From: an uncultured Lachnospiraceae bacterium
GTDB lineage: Bacteria > Bacillota > Clostridia > Lachnospirales > Lachnospiraceae
Length of the DNA stretch: 56,213 nt
Reading direction: 5' to 3'
Assembly: GCA_905236845.1 (NCBI GenBank)
Contig: CAJOQM010000014.1
Location: 1 to 56,213, forward strand
Every line of letters starts with the position of its first letter. Within the stretch, counting starts at the first letter, position 1. Below, piece after piece: positions 8,635 through 16,500 of the stretch. Under the pieces are notes generated by a model. It searched no databases and was not told the origin of the DNA. It saw nothing but the letters and a program-made list of their open reading frames with translations. The translations under genes and the position numbers were made by a program.

Positions 8635-9690
8635 ATGATAAATAATAAATTATACAAAGAAGATATAGAATATTTTAATTCGCTCGATCTTCCCTGGGAG
8701 AAGCTGGATAAAAAGACTGTCCTTATTTCCGGAGCTACCGGGATGATAGGAAGCTTTATTATAGACGCTCTTTTGTCGAGAGAGGATACAGACTGCCTTG
8801 TGGTGGGCATGGGGAGAAGCAGGCAAAAGGCTGATGAGCGCTTTGGCGCCTGGGCGAGAAATCCCCGGTTTTCTTTTGTGGAGTGCGACATAAATAACGC
8901 TGCTTCGCTGCGGGAATTAAGAGATATTCCGGCAAATATAATGTTTCATCTTGCAAGCTCGACCCACCCCATGCAATATGCAACAGACCCGATAGGTACT
9001 GTTACGGCAAATATAATAGGTCTTAACAATCTGCTTGATTACGGAGCTGATCATGACTGTGAGAGATTTGTTTTTGCTTCTTCCGTAGAGATATACGGGG
9101 AAAACAGAGGAGATACGGATAAGTTTGCCGAGGATTATCTGGGATATATCGACTGCAACACCGTACGCGCAGGCTATCCCGAGGGAAAGCGGGCTGCGGA
9201 GGCTCTTTGCCAGGCATATATCAGCCAGAAAGACATGGATGTGGTGATTACCCGTCTTTCCCGCACATACGGTCCTACAATTCTCAAATCCGATACAAAG
9301 GCTATGTCCCAGTTTATCAAAAAGGGAGTCGCCGGCGAGGATATTGTGCTAAAATCAGAGGGAACCCAGCTGTATTCATATAATTATTGTGCTGATTCCG
9401 CAGCGGGATTACTCTATTGCCTCCTTAAAGGTGAAAAGGGAGAGGCATATAATGTGGCGGATGCAGCATCGGACGTGATGCTGAAGGATATAGCGGGCAT
9501 GATAGCCGATATCGCCGGGACAAAAGTCGTTTTTGAATTGCCTGATGCGGTGGAGGCAGCAGGATATTCCAAGGCGACAAAGGCTCTCCTTGATCCTGCA
9601 AAGATACATGGTCTGGGCTTTGCCGCAGGATACGATATACGAAAAGGATTGGAACGCACAATAGAGATACTGCGTGCGGAGGGAAGATGA
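8635..9690 (+). CDS. NAD-dependent epimerase/dehydratase (extended SDR)
   Basis: A Rossmann-fold oxidoreductase acting on a nucleotide-activated or phosphorylated sugar. The dinucleotide motif GATGMIG is at residues 33-39; the catalytic pair is Tyr181/Lys185 (YPEGK) with a Ser-rich FASSVEIYGEN before it and RLSRTYGP after, as in extended SDRs such as UDP-glucuronate decarboxylases. The 351 aa length fits. The substrate is unknown. It follows the TarI-like gene by 9 nt, where characterised ribitol loci have TarJ (a zinc alcohol dehydrogenase) or a fused classical SDR, so it may reduce or epimerise the sugar that feeds the cytidylyltransferase (inference). It overlaps the next gene by 4 nt. Confidence 0.85.
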   Translation: MINNKLYKEDIEYFNSLDLPWEKLDKKTVLISGATGMIGSFIIDALLSREDTDCLVVGMGRSRQKADERFGAWARNPRFSFVECDINNAASLRELRDIPANIMFHLASSTHPMQYATDPIGTVTANIIGLNNLLDYGADHDCERFVFASSVEIYGENRGDTDKFAEDYLGYIDCNTVRAGYPEGKRAAEALCQAYISQKDMDVVITRLSRTYGPTILKSDTKAMSQFIKKGVAGEDIVLKSEGTQLYSYNYCADSAAGLLYCLLKGEKGEAYNVADAASDVMLKDIAGMIADIAGTKVVFELPDAVEAAGYSKATKALLDPAKIHGLGFAAGYDIRKGLERTIEILRAEGR

Positions 9691-10463
9691 AAAAAGCCAT
9701 TCAGAATGCTTTGAAACACAGGTTCCTGTTAAAGGAGCTTGTTATAAAAGGTATAAGACTCAAGTATCGAAGATCGTATCTTGGCATACTCTGGTCTCTT
9801 ATAGAGCCCCTTATGACGACGGCTGTCCTGGTAGTTGTATTCGGAACGCTGCTTGGAAAGGGTGACGGGAGTTTTCCGGTTTACATAATAGCTGCACGCC
9901 TTATGTATTCATTTTTTTCCGGAGCTACGAAGAATGCGGCAAAATCCGTGCGCAAGAATGCTCAGATGGTAAAGAAGGTATATGTGCCTAAATATCTTTA
10001 TCCTACATCGTCGGTCATATTTTATTTTATAATTTATATTATTTCGCTTCTTGCTCTTGTGGCGGTAATGGTTTTCTCCCGGGTAGCGCCGACATTATAC
10101 ATCTGGCAGATTATACCTGCCCTGATACTGATTTTCTTTATAACTCTGGGAGTCAGTATGATACTTTCCGTGCTTATGGTGTTTTTCCGCGATGTGGAAT
10201 ATCTGTGGAATGTGTGCACAATGATGATAATGTATATGTGCGCAATATTCTATCCCGTGGAAAAGATAATGGAGAGCAAATGGGCATTTACCTTAAAGCT
10301 TAATCCGGTGTATTGTGCCATAGACATATTCAGGGGCGGTGTCCTTGGCTATATGGCAGAAAGCTGGGATTATATGTATGCCGGCGTATTTGCCGCCGCA
10401 GCGATGGTTATAGGTATTATATTTTTCAAGAGCAAACAGGATGATTTTGTCATGCATCTTTAA
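9687..10463 (+). CDS. Polysaccharide/teichoic acid ABC exporter, permease (TagG/KpsM type)
   Basis: An ABC-2 type membrane protein of 258 aa that, with the ATPase downstream, moves a lipid-linked glycopolymer across the membrane. The N-terminal amphipathic LKYRRSYLGILWSLIEPL is the classic signature, followed by about six membrane segments, including SVIFYFIIYIISLLALVAVM and IIPALILIFFITLGVSMIL. The C-terminal LNPVYCAIDIFRGGVLG is also typical. Its ATG overlaps the previous TGA (ATGA), with GGAGGGA just upstream. The cargo is inferred from the cluster. Confidence 0.92.
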   Translation: MKKAIQNALKHRFLLKELVIKGIRLKYRRSYLGILWSLIEPLMTTAVLVVVFGTLLGKGDGSFPVYIIAARLMYSFFSGATKNAAKSVRKNAQMVKKVYVPKYLYPTSSVIFYFIIYIISLLALVAVMVFSRVAPTLYIWQIIPALILIFFITLGVSMILSVLMVFFRDVEYLWNVCTMMIMYMCAIFYPVEKIMESKWAFTLKLNPVYCAIDIFRGGVLGYMAESWDYMYAGVFAAAAMVIGIIFFKSKQDDFVMHL

Positions 10464-10474
10464 TGGTATAGCGT

Positions 10475-11227
10475 ATGAGTAATGAGAAAAAGAAAGAAAT
10501 GATAAAGGTTAATCATGTAAGCATGCAGTTTAACCTCTCTTCGGACGGAACGGACAATCTGAAGGAATATTTTATCAAGTTTATAACGGGAAAAAAAATA
10601 GACAGGAAAGAATTCTGGGCTCTTACGGATGTGGATTTTACCCTGTATAAGGGGGAGCGTCTCGGGCTTTTGGGTCTGAACGGAGCAGGGAAAAGTACTC
10701 TTCTTAAGATAATAGCCGGCGTCTACAAGCCTACACAGGGCAAGGTTGTAAGAAAGGGCGTCATTGCGCCTCTTCTTGAGCTTGGAGCCGGATTCGAGAA
10801 AGAATATACCGCCCGGGAGAATGTATATCTGTATGGCGCAGTCCTTGGATACAGCCGTGAATTTCTTGAAGAAAAATTCGATGATATCATAGAATTCGCA
10901 GGGCTCTGGGAATTCGTTGATGTGCCCATAAAGAATTATTCATCCGGAATGAAGAGTCGTCTTGGATTTTCTATTTGTACCGCTGTAGAGCCGGAAGTCC
11001 TCATACTCGACGAGGTCTTGTCGGTAGGAGACAGGAAATTCCGGAAAAAGAGTGAAGGAAGAGTCCAGAACCTCATAGCAAAGGGATGTACGGTTCTTTT
11101 CGTATCCCACAATCTCGAGCAGGTGGAGCGTATCTGCGACAAGGCTATGATTCTTGATCATGGCAAAATGATTGCATATGGCGATGTAGATGAAGTAGCG
11201 CCGGTTTACAAGGAGATGACAGAATGA
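10475..11227 (+). CDS. Polysaccharide/teichoic acid ABC exporter, ATPase (TagH/KpsT type)
   Basis: The ATP-hydrolysing half of the exporter, 250 aa. Walker A GLNGAGKST is near residue 70, the ABC signature is YSSGM, and Walker B is VLILDEVLSVGD, followed by the switch His in FVSHNLEQ. The LSVGD after Walker B and GLNGAGKST are typical of the O-antigen/teichoic-acid exporter subclass. There is no C-terminal carbohydrate-binding extension such as some Wzt proteins carry. The start at 10475 has a poor Shine-Dalgarno and lies 11 nt after the permease stop. Its stop overlaps the lysozyme start by 4 nt. Confidence 0.93.
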   Translation: MSNEKKKEMIKVNHVSMQFNLSSDGTDNLKEYFIKFITGKKIDRKEFWALTDVDFTLYKGERLGLLGLNGAGKSTLLKIIAGVYKPTQGKVVRKGVIAPLLELGAGFEKEYTARENVYLYGAVLGYSREFLEEKFDDIIEFAGLWEFVDVPIKNYSSGMKSRLGFSICTAVEPEVLILDEVLSVGDRKFRKKSEGRVQNLIAKGCTVLFVSHNLEQVERICDKAMILDHGKMIAYGDVDEVAPVYKEMTE

Positions 11228-13236
11228 GAAAAGCATTAACTATATTGCTGGCGTTGGCGCTTGCGGTTACGTCAATGCCCGTTATGGATTGGGATGTAGC
11301 ATATGCCGCTGAAAATAATACAGACGAAAATTCATTCAGATACAGTGATGGTGAGGAAATCCCCGAAGATGAAGTTATGGAAGATGCAGATAAGCCTTCA
11401 TCAGACAGACTTTCCGCAAAGGTAAGCCGTGTAAAATCATACAAATCGGATTCTCCCGCATATTCGGGCATAGATATTTCATATCATCAGGGAACGGTTG
11501 ATTTTTCACTATACGCAACGGGGGTCAGTGATTCTTCGGGAAACAACCATGCCGTGCAGTTTGTAATACTTCGATGCGGCATTACGAAGGGATCTGCGAG
11601 CAGCGGATATTCATATGAAAAAGACACCAAATTCGATGAATATGCAGCAGCCTGCGAAGCAAACGGCATTCCCTACGGAGTTTATTATTATTCCAGAGCT
11701 ACAAGCGATACCATGCTCGCCCAGGAAGTGGCTGTTATAAAGGATGCGCTTTCAGGAAAGAACGTGTCTCTTCCCGTATTTTTGGATATGGAAGATAACA
11801 GCGTTATTACGACTCTTTCAAAGTCGGATTCCGCTATCAGCGCAATAGCCCTGTCATATGCCAATATGATGAGCACATCGGGGTATGCCATAGGTATTTA
11901 TGCCAGCACATCTTATTGGTATAATTATCTTGATACTTTTGCATCGAAAGACATATCCTGTTATCACTGGGTAGCCCAGTATGCAAATTATTGTGCATAC
12001 GGGGATGCGACGGCGGCAGCTGCATACAATAAATATACATACCAGACATACCATACATATCAGGCATGGCAGTATTCAATCGCAGGTGAAGCGACTTCGT
12101 GGATAGGAACCGATACGGAAGCCAAGACATATGTAGACCTGGATTATTGGTACGGCGAGCATATCCTCTCCGCCACCCAGTCGGGGGCAGGAATTACCGT
12201 GAAATGGTACAGCATGAATAAATCTGCGGGATATACCTATACACTTTACAGAAGAGACAATTCTTCGGGCAGCTGGAGCGACTGGACAAGCCTTGGAACT
12301 GTGTCGGGTAATTCTTACAGTGACAGTGCCGCAGTGCAAAACGACGTATCCTATCAATACAAAATATCTGCAACGGCTTCAGACGGCACTGTGACTGAAA
12401 GCGACGCCATAGGAATAGGTATTAATGAAAACCTTGCCGCTACGACTCTTACATACAAAAAAGCAGATACCGGAATCACTCTGAACTGGAGTTATGTAAA
12501 CTCGGCTACGGGATATTATGTCTGGAAGAGGACAAGCGGTTCGGAATGGGAAAAGATAAAAGACATTACATCCGGCTCTAATCTTACCTATACGGACACA
12601 TCTCTTACCGAGGGTTGCAGTGCCACATACTGTGTACAGGCGTACTCCGCTACGGATCTTGGCATATTTGATCCATACGGAACGACTGTTATATATCCCG
12701 TATCGGAAAACGCCAAAGGAGGCATAAAGGTCACCTGGGGAGCGGTCTACGGAACATCCGTAACTTACAGTATTTACCGCAAGGAGGGGTCGTCTTCTTA
12801 TGAGCTTATAGATACGGTAGCGGATGCTTCATACAAAGATAAGACAGTTACCGGTGCGGAAAAGTATAAATATAAGATAGTGGCGAATATAACTTATAGC
12901 GACGGAAATATATTGAATCCCACAAGCTTTATTACAAAAAAGCTTTATTATGTTAAAGCCACAAAAATAAAAACATTAAAGAGCACAGCCAAAAAATCTT
13001 TCGAAATAAAATGGAAAAAGATTTCCACAGCCACCGGTTATGAGATAGAATATTCAAGAAAGAAGAGTATGACAAACTCTTCTACCGTAAAGGTGACTTC
13101 TTACAAGACTGTATCAAGGAGATTTACGTCTCTTGTAAAGAAAAAATATTTTGTACGGATGAGGTGTTACCTCAAAGTGGGAAAGAAAAAATATTATTCC
13201 GCATGGACAGCCATAAAGAAGGTAAAGATCAAATAA
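11224..13236 (+). CDS. Secreted GH25 lysozyme with C-terminal Fn3-like repeats
   Basis: A 670 aa exported muramidase of the GH25 (Chalaropsis) family that cleaves peptidoglycan. A signal peptide covers about residues 1-28 (AYA before the predicted cut). An acidic linker follows, then the GH25 barrel from about residue 78 to 310 with GIDISYHQG (Asp84) and VFLDMEDNS (Asp188, Glu190) supplying catalytic carboxylates. Residues about 312-670 form roughly four fibronectin-III-like repeats with a Lys-rich end that may bind the wall. There is no sortase motif. The ATG overlaps the exporter ATPase stop (ATGA). That coupling suggests wall remodelling during polymer export, but this is inference. Confidence 0.9.
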   Translation: MRKALTILLALALAVTSMPVMDWDVAYAAENNTDENSFRYSDGEEIPEDEVMEDADKPSSDRLSAKVSRVKSYKSDSPAYSGIDISYHQGTVDFSLYATGVSDSSGNNHAVQFVILRCGITKGSASSGYSYEKDTKFDEYAAACEANGIPYGVYYYSRATSDTMLAQEVAVIKDALSGKNVSLPVFLDMEDNSVITTLSKSDSAISAIALSYANMMSTSGYAIGIYASTSYWYNYLDTFASKDISCYHWVAQYANYCAYGDATAAAAYNKYTYQTYHTYQAWQYSIAGEATSWIGTDTEAKTYVDLDYWYGEHILSATQSGAGITVKWYSMNKSAGYTYTLYRRDNSSGSWSDWTSLGTVSGNSYSDSAAVQNDVSYQYKISATASDGTVTESDAIGIGINENLAATTLTYKKADTGITLNWSYVNSATGYYVWKRTSGSEWEKIKDITSGSNLTYTDTSLTEGCSATYCVQAYSATDLGIFDPYGTTVIYPVSENAKGGIKVTWGAVYGTSVTYSIYRKEGSSSYELIDTVADASYKDKTVTGAEKYKYKIVANITYSDGNILNPTSFITKKLYYVKATKIKTLKSTAKKSFEIKWKKISTATGYEIEYSRKKSMTNSSTVKVTSYKTVSRRFTSLVKKKYFVRMRCYLKVGKKKYYSAWTAIKKVKIK

Positions 13237-13262
13237 ACCGGTCAAACTAGCAGGAGGGATAT

Positions 13263-16200
13263 ATGAAGCTTTCAGTCATAGTACCTGTATTAAACTCCAT
13301 AGAATTTCTTCCGAAGCTTTTAGACAGCATCCTTGAGCAGTCTGAAGAAGATACGGAGATATTGTGCGTCGATCAGGGTTCTTCCGACGGTACTATAGAG
13401 CTGGTTCGGGAATATTCTGATGGTACCGGAGAAAGAGTGAGGCTCATTGAAGTAGACGGCGATTCGGTCGGAAATCCCCGCCTCTCCCGAAATATTGCCC
13501 TTAACGAAGGCATACGTCGGGCAAAGGGTTATTATCTTCATTTTCTGAATGCCAGAGATGAAATATTCCCCTATACATACGAATCTATCCTGTATAAAGC
13601 CCTTTTGCATGACTTTGATGTTATGAGGGTTAAGGGATATCTGTGCGACCTGGAATCCGGGGAAACCATGGCAATGCCGGAATTTACCATGGAAGATGTT
13701 CCCGAGGGAATGTATGCGCATAACTTTGATTTTTCTTTGAACAGCCCCAGATTTCTTCGTATTCCCGACGAGTCTCTTGTTATTATCAAAAGAAATTTTC
13801 TACTGGAAAACAATATATTCTTTGACGAAACTATGGCATCCGGGTTCAGGATATTCATCACAAGGATAGTGCTTACGGCAGAGAAATTCTCTGCATGCAG
13901 GGACCGGGTGATTCTGTGCGGGATGCAAAAAAATGCTTCTTTTAAAAAAGCAAGCGTGGATGTCCTTAGCAATATGCTAAAGACACAGGATGTTATCAAC
14001 GAAGAGATATTAAAACACCCCGGTATTTCCAAGGATGTTCGTATAAAAATCCTTACAAATGAGTTTGACGGTGTCTGCAATTATCTTGCAAGAGCCATAA
14101 GCAATCCGGAAGAAAAGGAATTATATCTGTCTGTTGTAAATAAATATATCGAGGGTAAGGAGCCTGCTCTTTACAGAAACTACAATACGCTTCTTAAAGA
14201 AGCTATTCGAAGCATAAACAAGGATTATACAAGGCTTCGGATAAAGAAAGCCTCCATATTCGGCGATTCTTATCCCAGACCCAAGGTTTCCGTAATCGTA
14301 CCCGTATACAATCAGGAAAGGTTTTTAAATCATGCGTTGGAGACCCTTTGCACCCAGAGCTTAAGGCAGATAGAAATAATAGCTATAAATGACGGTTCCA
14401 CAGATATATCCGGAGCTATCCTGAAAGCCTATGCGGCTCTTGATAAGAGAATCCGTGTAATAGACAAGAGAAACACCGGATACGGGCATTGTGTAAATAT
14501 GGGTATAGATGCCGCAAAGGGTGATTATATAGCTATAATGGAGCCGGATGATTTTGTGCCCGAAAATATGTATGAGGATATGTATCTTGCGGCCAGCGGC
14601 TACGGCGTACAGATAGTCAGGGCGGATTTCTACTGGTTCTGGGAAAATCCCGACGGCTCATACAGGAAAAGATACAAGAAGATAACATCTGACACAGATA
14701 TGTATAACCGTGTCATAAATCCCCGCAAGGAAACCGCTGTCTTTGATACGGCGGCAAATACCTGGACCGGCATATATCAAAGGGATTTCTTAAACAAATA
14801 CAGACTTCGCCATAATGAGTCTCCCGGAGCTTCCTTCCAATATAACGGATTCTTCTTTACGACTATGTGTAAGGCAGAAAAGGTTATGATGCTCAACAGA
14901 CCTTATTATATGTATCGAAAGGACAATCCAAACTCATCTACCGTTCCGGATGATTCAAAGATGTATTGCATTACAAATGAATTCCGCTGGATAAGAGACT
15001 GGATGGAGAAAAATCCCGAAACTATGCTTTTTGAAAGCCGCTATCAGGCCTTGAAATTCAAGAATTTTCTCGAGACATACGGTCGGACTTCGGATGATAT
15101 GCGTCCCGAATATTTAAGGCATATAAGGGAAGAATTCAGGAATCCGCTCTCTGACGGTGTTTTGACTTCGGAAAACCTTACGGAATGGAGATACAAAACA
15201 CTCTGTGAGATGGTCAAAGATCCCGATGGTTATTTTGAGAGAATTCGTGTCAGCGCTTGTATTGCATACAAAGATGACGTGAATGAGATAGAAGATTTTA
15301 TCACACGGACTCTGGGCAGCAATACCATGCGTATGGAGCTTTTGTGTATCAATATGGGGTCAAGAGACGGCACTAATGCGTTGATACGGGAGCTTTCTGT
15401 AAAGGACGAAAGAATAAAGCCCGTTGAAGGCACATATACCAATGCTGCAGCGGGATACAATGTCGCACTGGCAAGCGCAAAAGGGGATTATTTCATTCCT
15501 CTGTCTATGAATATAGACTATGAGTCGGATTATATCATAACCCTGGGCTATAAAGCCTACGAAAAAGATGTGGATATATGTATTGCAAGCGGCAGAGGAA
15601 TAACATCTGCAGGGCTTGTGCCCCATGAAGGACCTTCATATGCCAAAGAGGCAGATCTCCTTCCGCCGGATTCTGTGTTTGACAAGGATGACCTTGATAC
15701 AGACGGAATACGCTCCGTCGGGTTAAGCTTTTTTGACAAGGCCTTTTCAATGAAATTTATAAATGAAAAGAACTTAAAGATGCATCTTACCGTTAAATAT
15801 TTTACACAGGAATTTACCGCAAGAGCTATCAGGGAAGCAGGCTCTATATCCGTACAATACGCAAGAAGGCTTACTTATCCCGATGCTATGGGAAGCTTTT
15901 GGGAGCCGGACGTATATCTTGATGAGATTTACGAAGCCATAGATGTCTTAAACGGGCCAAAGACGGTGAAGAAGAATTTTGCAAATTATGCGCTGTACAG
16001 GATAGGTCTGGGGCTCCTTCTTTGCGAGGGTGATTTTGAAAGGCTTTATGATGATATAAGATTCCAGCGCCTTGCTGTATACGGCATAGACGATCTTGAG
16101 GAAGATGAGATCATAGACCGCTCTTTTATAGATACATGGCGTTATATAAGGGAATGCAGCGCCGAGGAATACCTGAATCATATCAGGAGGAATTTCTTTG

Positions 16201-16409
16201 CCGCAAAGATAAATCTGAAAAACGATGCCGTCAGATTAAGAAGCGCAGGCTTAACTCAAAAAGGACTCCATGAGCGCATTACAGAGGCGAGAAAAGCTGA
16301 AAGCAAAGCAAGTATTGCTGTAGGATCTGCGGTCAATGACACTGCCCCAAAAGCCGGCAAGAGCTGGAAGATGCCCAATCCCTTTGGCTCATTTGGCAAA
16401 AAGAAATAA
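13263..16409 (+). CDS. Triple-domain GT2 glycosyltransferase
   Basis: A 1048 aa cytoplasmic glycosyltransferase with three GT-A domains in a row. The first starts at residue 1 (KLSVIVPVLNSIEFLPKL, DQGSSDGT). The second starts near residue 340 (PKVSVIVPVYNQERF, INDGSTD, with EPDDF as the metal-binding motif). The third starts near residue 660 (IRVSACIAYKDDVNEIEDF, NMGSRDGT) and lacks a clear DxD, so it may be inactive. Domains of this kind polymerise or decorate surface glycans; the Galf donor made by glf is one possible substrate. Start ATG follows AGGAGGGATAT. There is no membrane anchor. It closes the + strand cluster and is followed by a terminator. Confidence 0.88.
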   Translation: MKLSVIVPVLNSIEFLPKLLDSILEQSEEDTEILCVDQGSSDGTIELVREYSDGTGERVRLIEVDGDSVGNPRLSRNIALNEGIRRAKGYYLHFLNARDEIFPYTYESILYKALLHDFDVMRVKGYLCDLESGETMAMPEFTMEDVPEGMYAHNFDFSLNSPRFLRIPDESLVIIKRNFLLENNIFFDETMASGFRIFITRIVLTAEKFSACRDRVILCGMQKNASFKKASVDVLSNMLKTQDVINEEILKHPGISKDVRIKILTNEFDGVCNYLARAISNPEEKELYLSVVNKYIEGKEPALYRNYNTLLKEAIRSINKDYTRLRIKKASIFGDSYPRPKVSVIVPVYNQERFLNHALETLCTQSLRQIEIIAINDGSTDISGAILKAYAALDKRIRVIDKRNTGYGHCVNMGIDAAKGDYIAIMEPDDFVPENMYEDMYLAASGYGVQIVRADFYWFWENPDGSYRKRYKKITSDTDMYNRVINPRKETAVFDTAANTWTGIYQRDFLNKYRLRHNESPGASFQYNGFFFTTMCKAEKVMMLNRPYYMYRKDNPNSSTVPDDSKMYCITNEFRWIRDWMEKNPETMLFESRYQALKFKNFLETYGRTSDDMRPEYLRHIREEFRNPLSDGVLTSENLTEWRYKTLCEMVKDPDGYFERIRVSACIAYKDDVNEIEDFITRTLGSNTMRMELLCINMGSRDGTNALIRELSVKDERIKPVEGTYTNAAAGYNVALASAKGDYFIPLSMNIDYESDYIITLGYKAYEKDVDICIASGRGITSAGLVPHEGPSYAKEADLLPPDSVFDKDDLDTDGIRSVGLSFFDKAFSMKFINEKNLKMHLTVKYFTQEFTARAIREAGSISVQYARRLTYPDAMGSFWEPDVYLDEIYEAIDVLNGPKTVKKNFANYALYRIGLGLLLCEGDFERLYDDIRFQRLAVYGIDDLEEDEIIDRSFIDTWRYIRECSAEEYLNHIRRNFFAAKINLKNDAVRLRSAGLTQKGLHERITEARKAESKASIAVGSAVNDTAPKAGKSWKMPNPFGSFGKKK

Positions 16410-16457
16410 CGGGTGGTTTTTGGAAAAGTTACAGGAGTGATGTAAGTGTAATATTCC

Positions 16458-16500
16458 CGGCTGTATTGCGTATGCGGTACAGCCGTTTATTCTTCTATTT
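16458..16500 (+). terminator. Intrinsic terminator after the glycopolymer cluster
   Basis: CGGCTGTA (16458-16465) pairs with TACAGCCG (16478-16485), followed on the + strand by a T-rich tail TTTATTCTTCTATTTT. It separates two convergent genes. The reverse side lacks a good T-run, so it probably acts mainly on the + strand. Confidence 0.75.
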
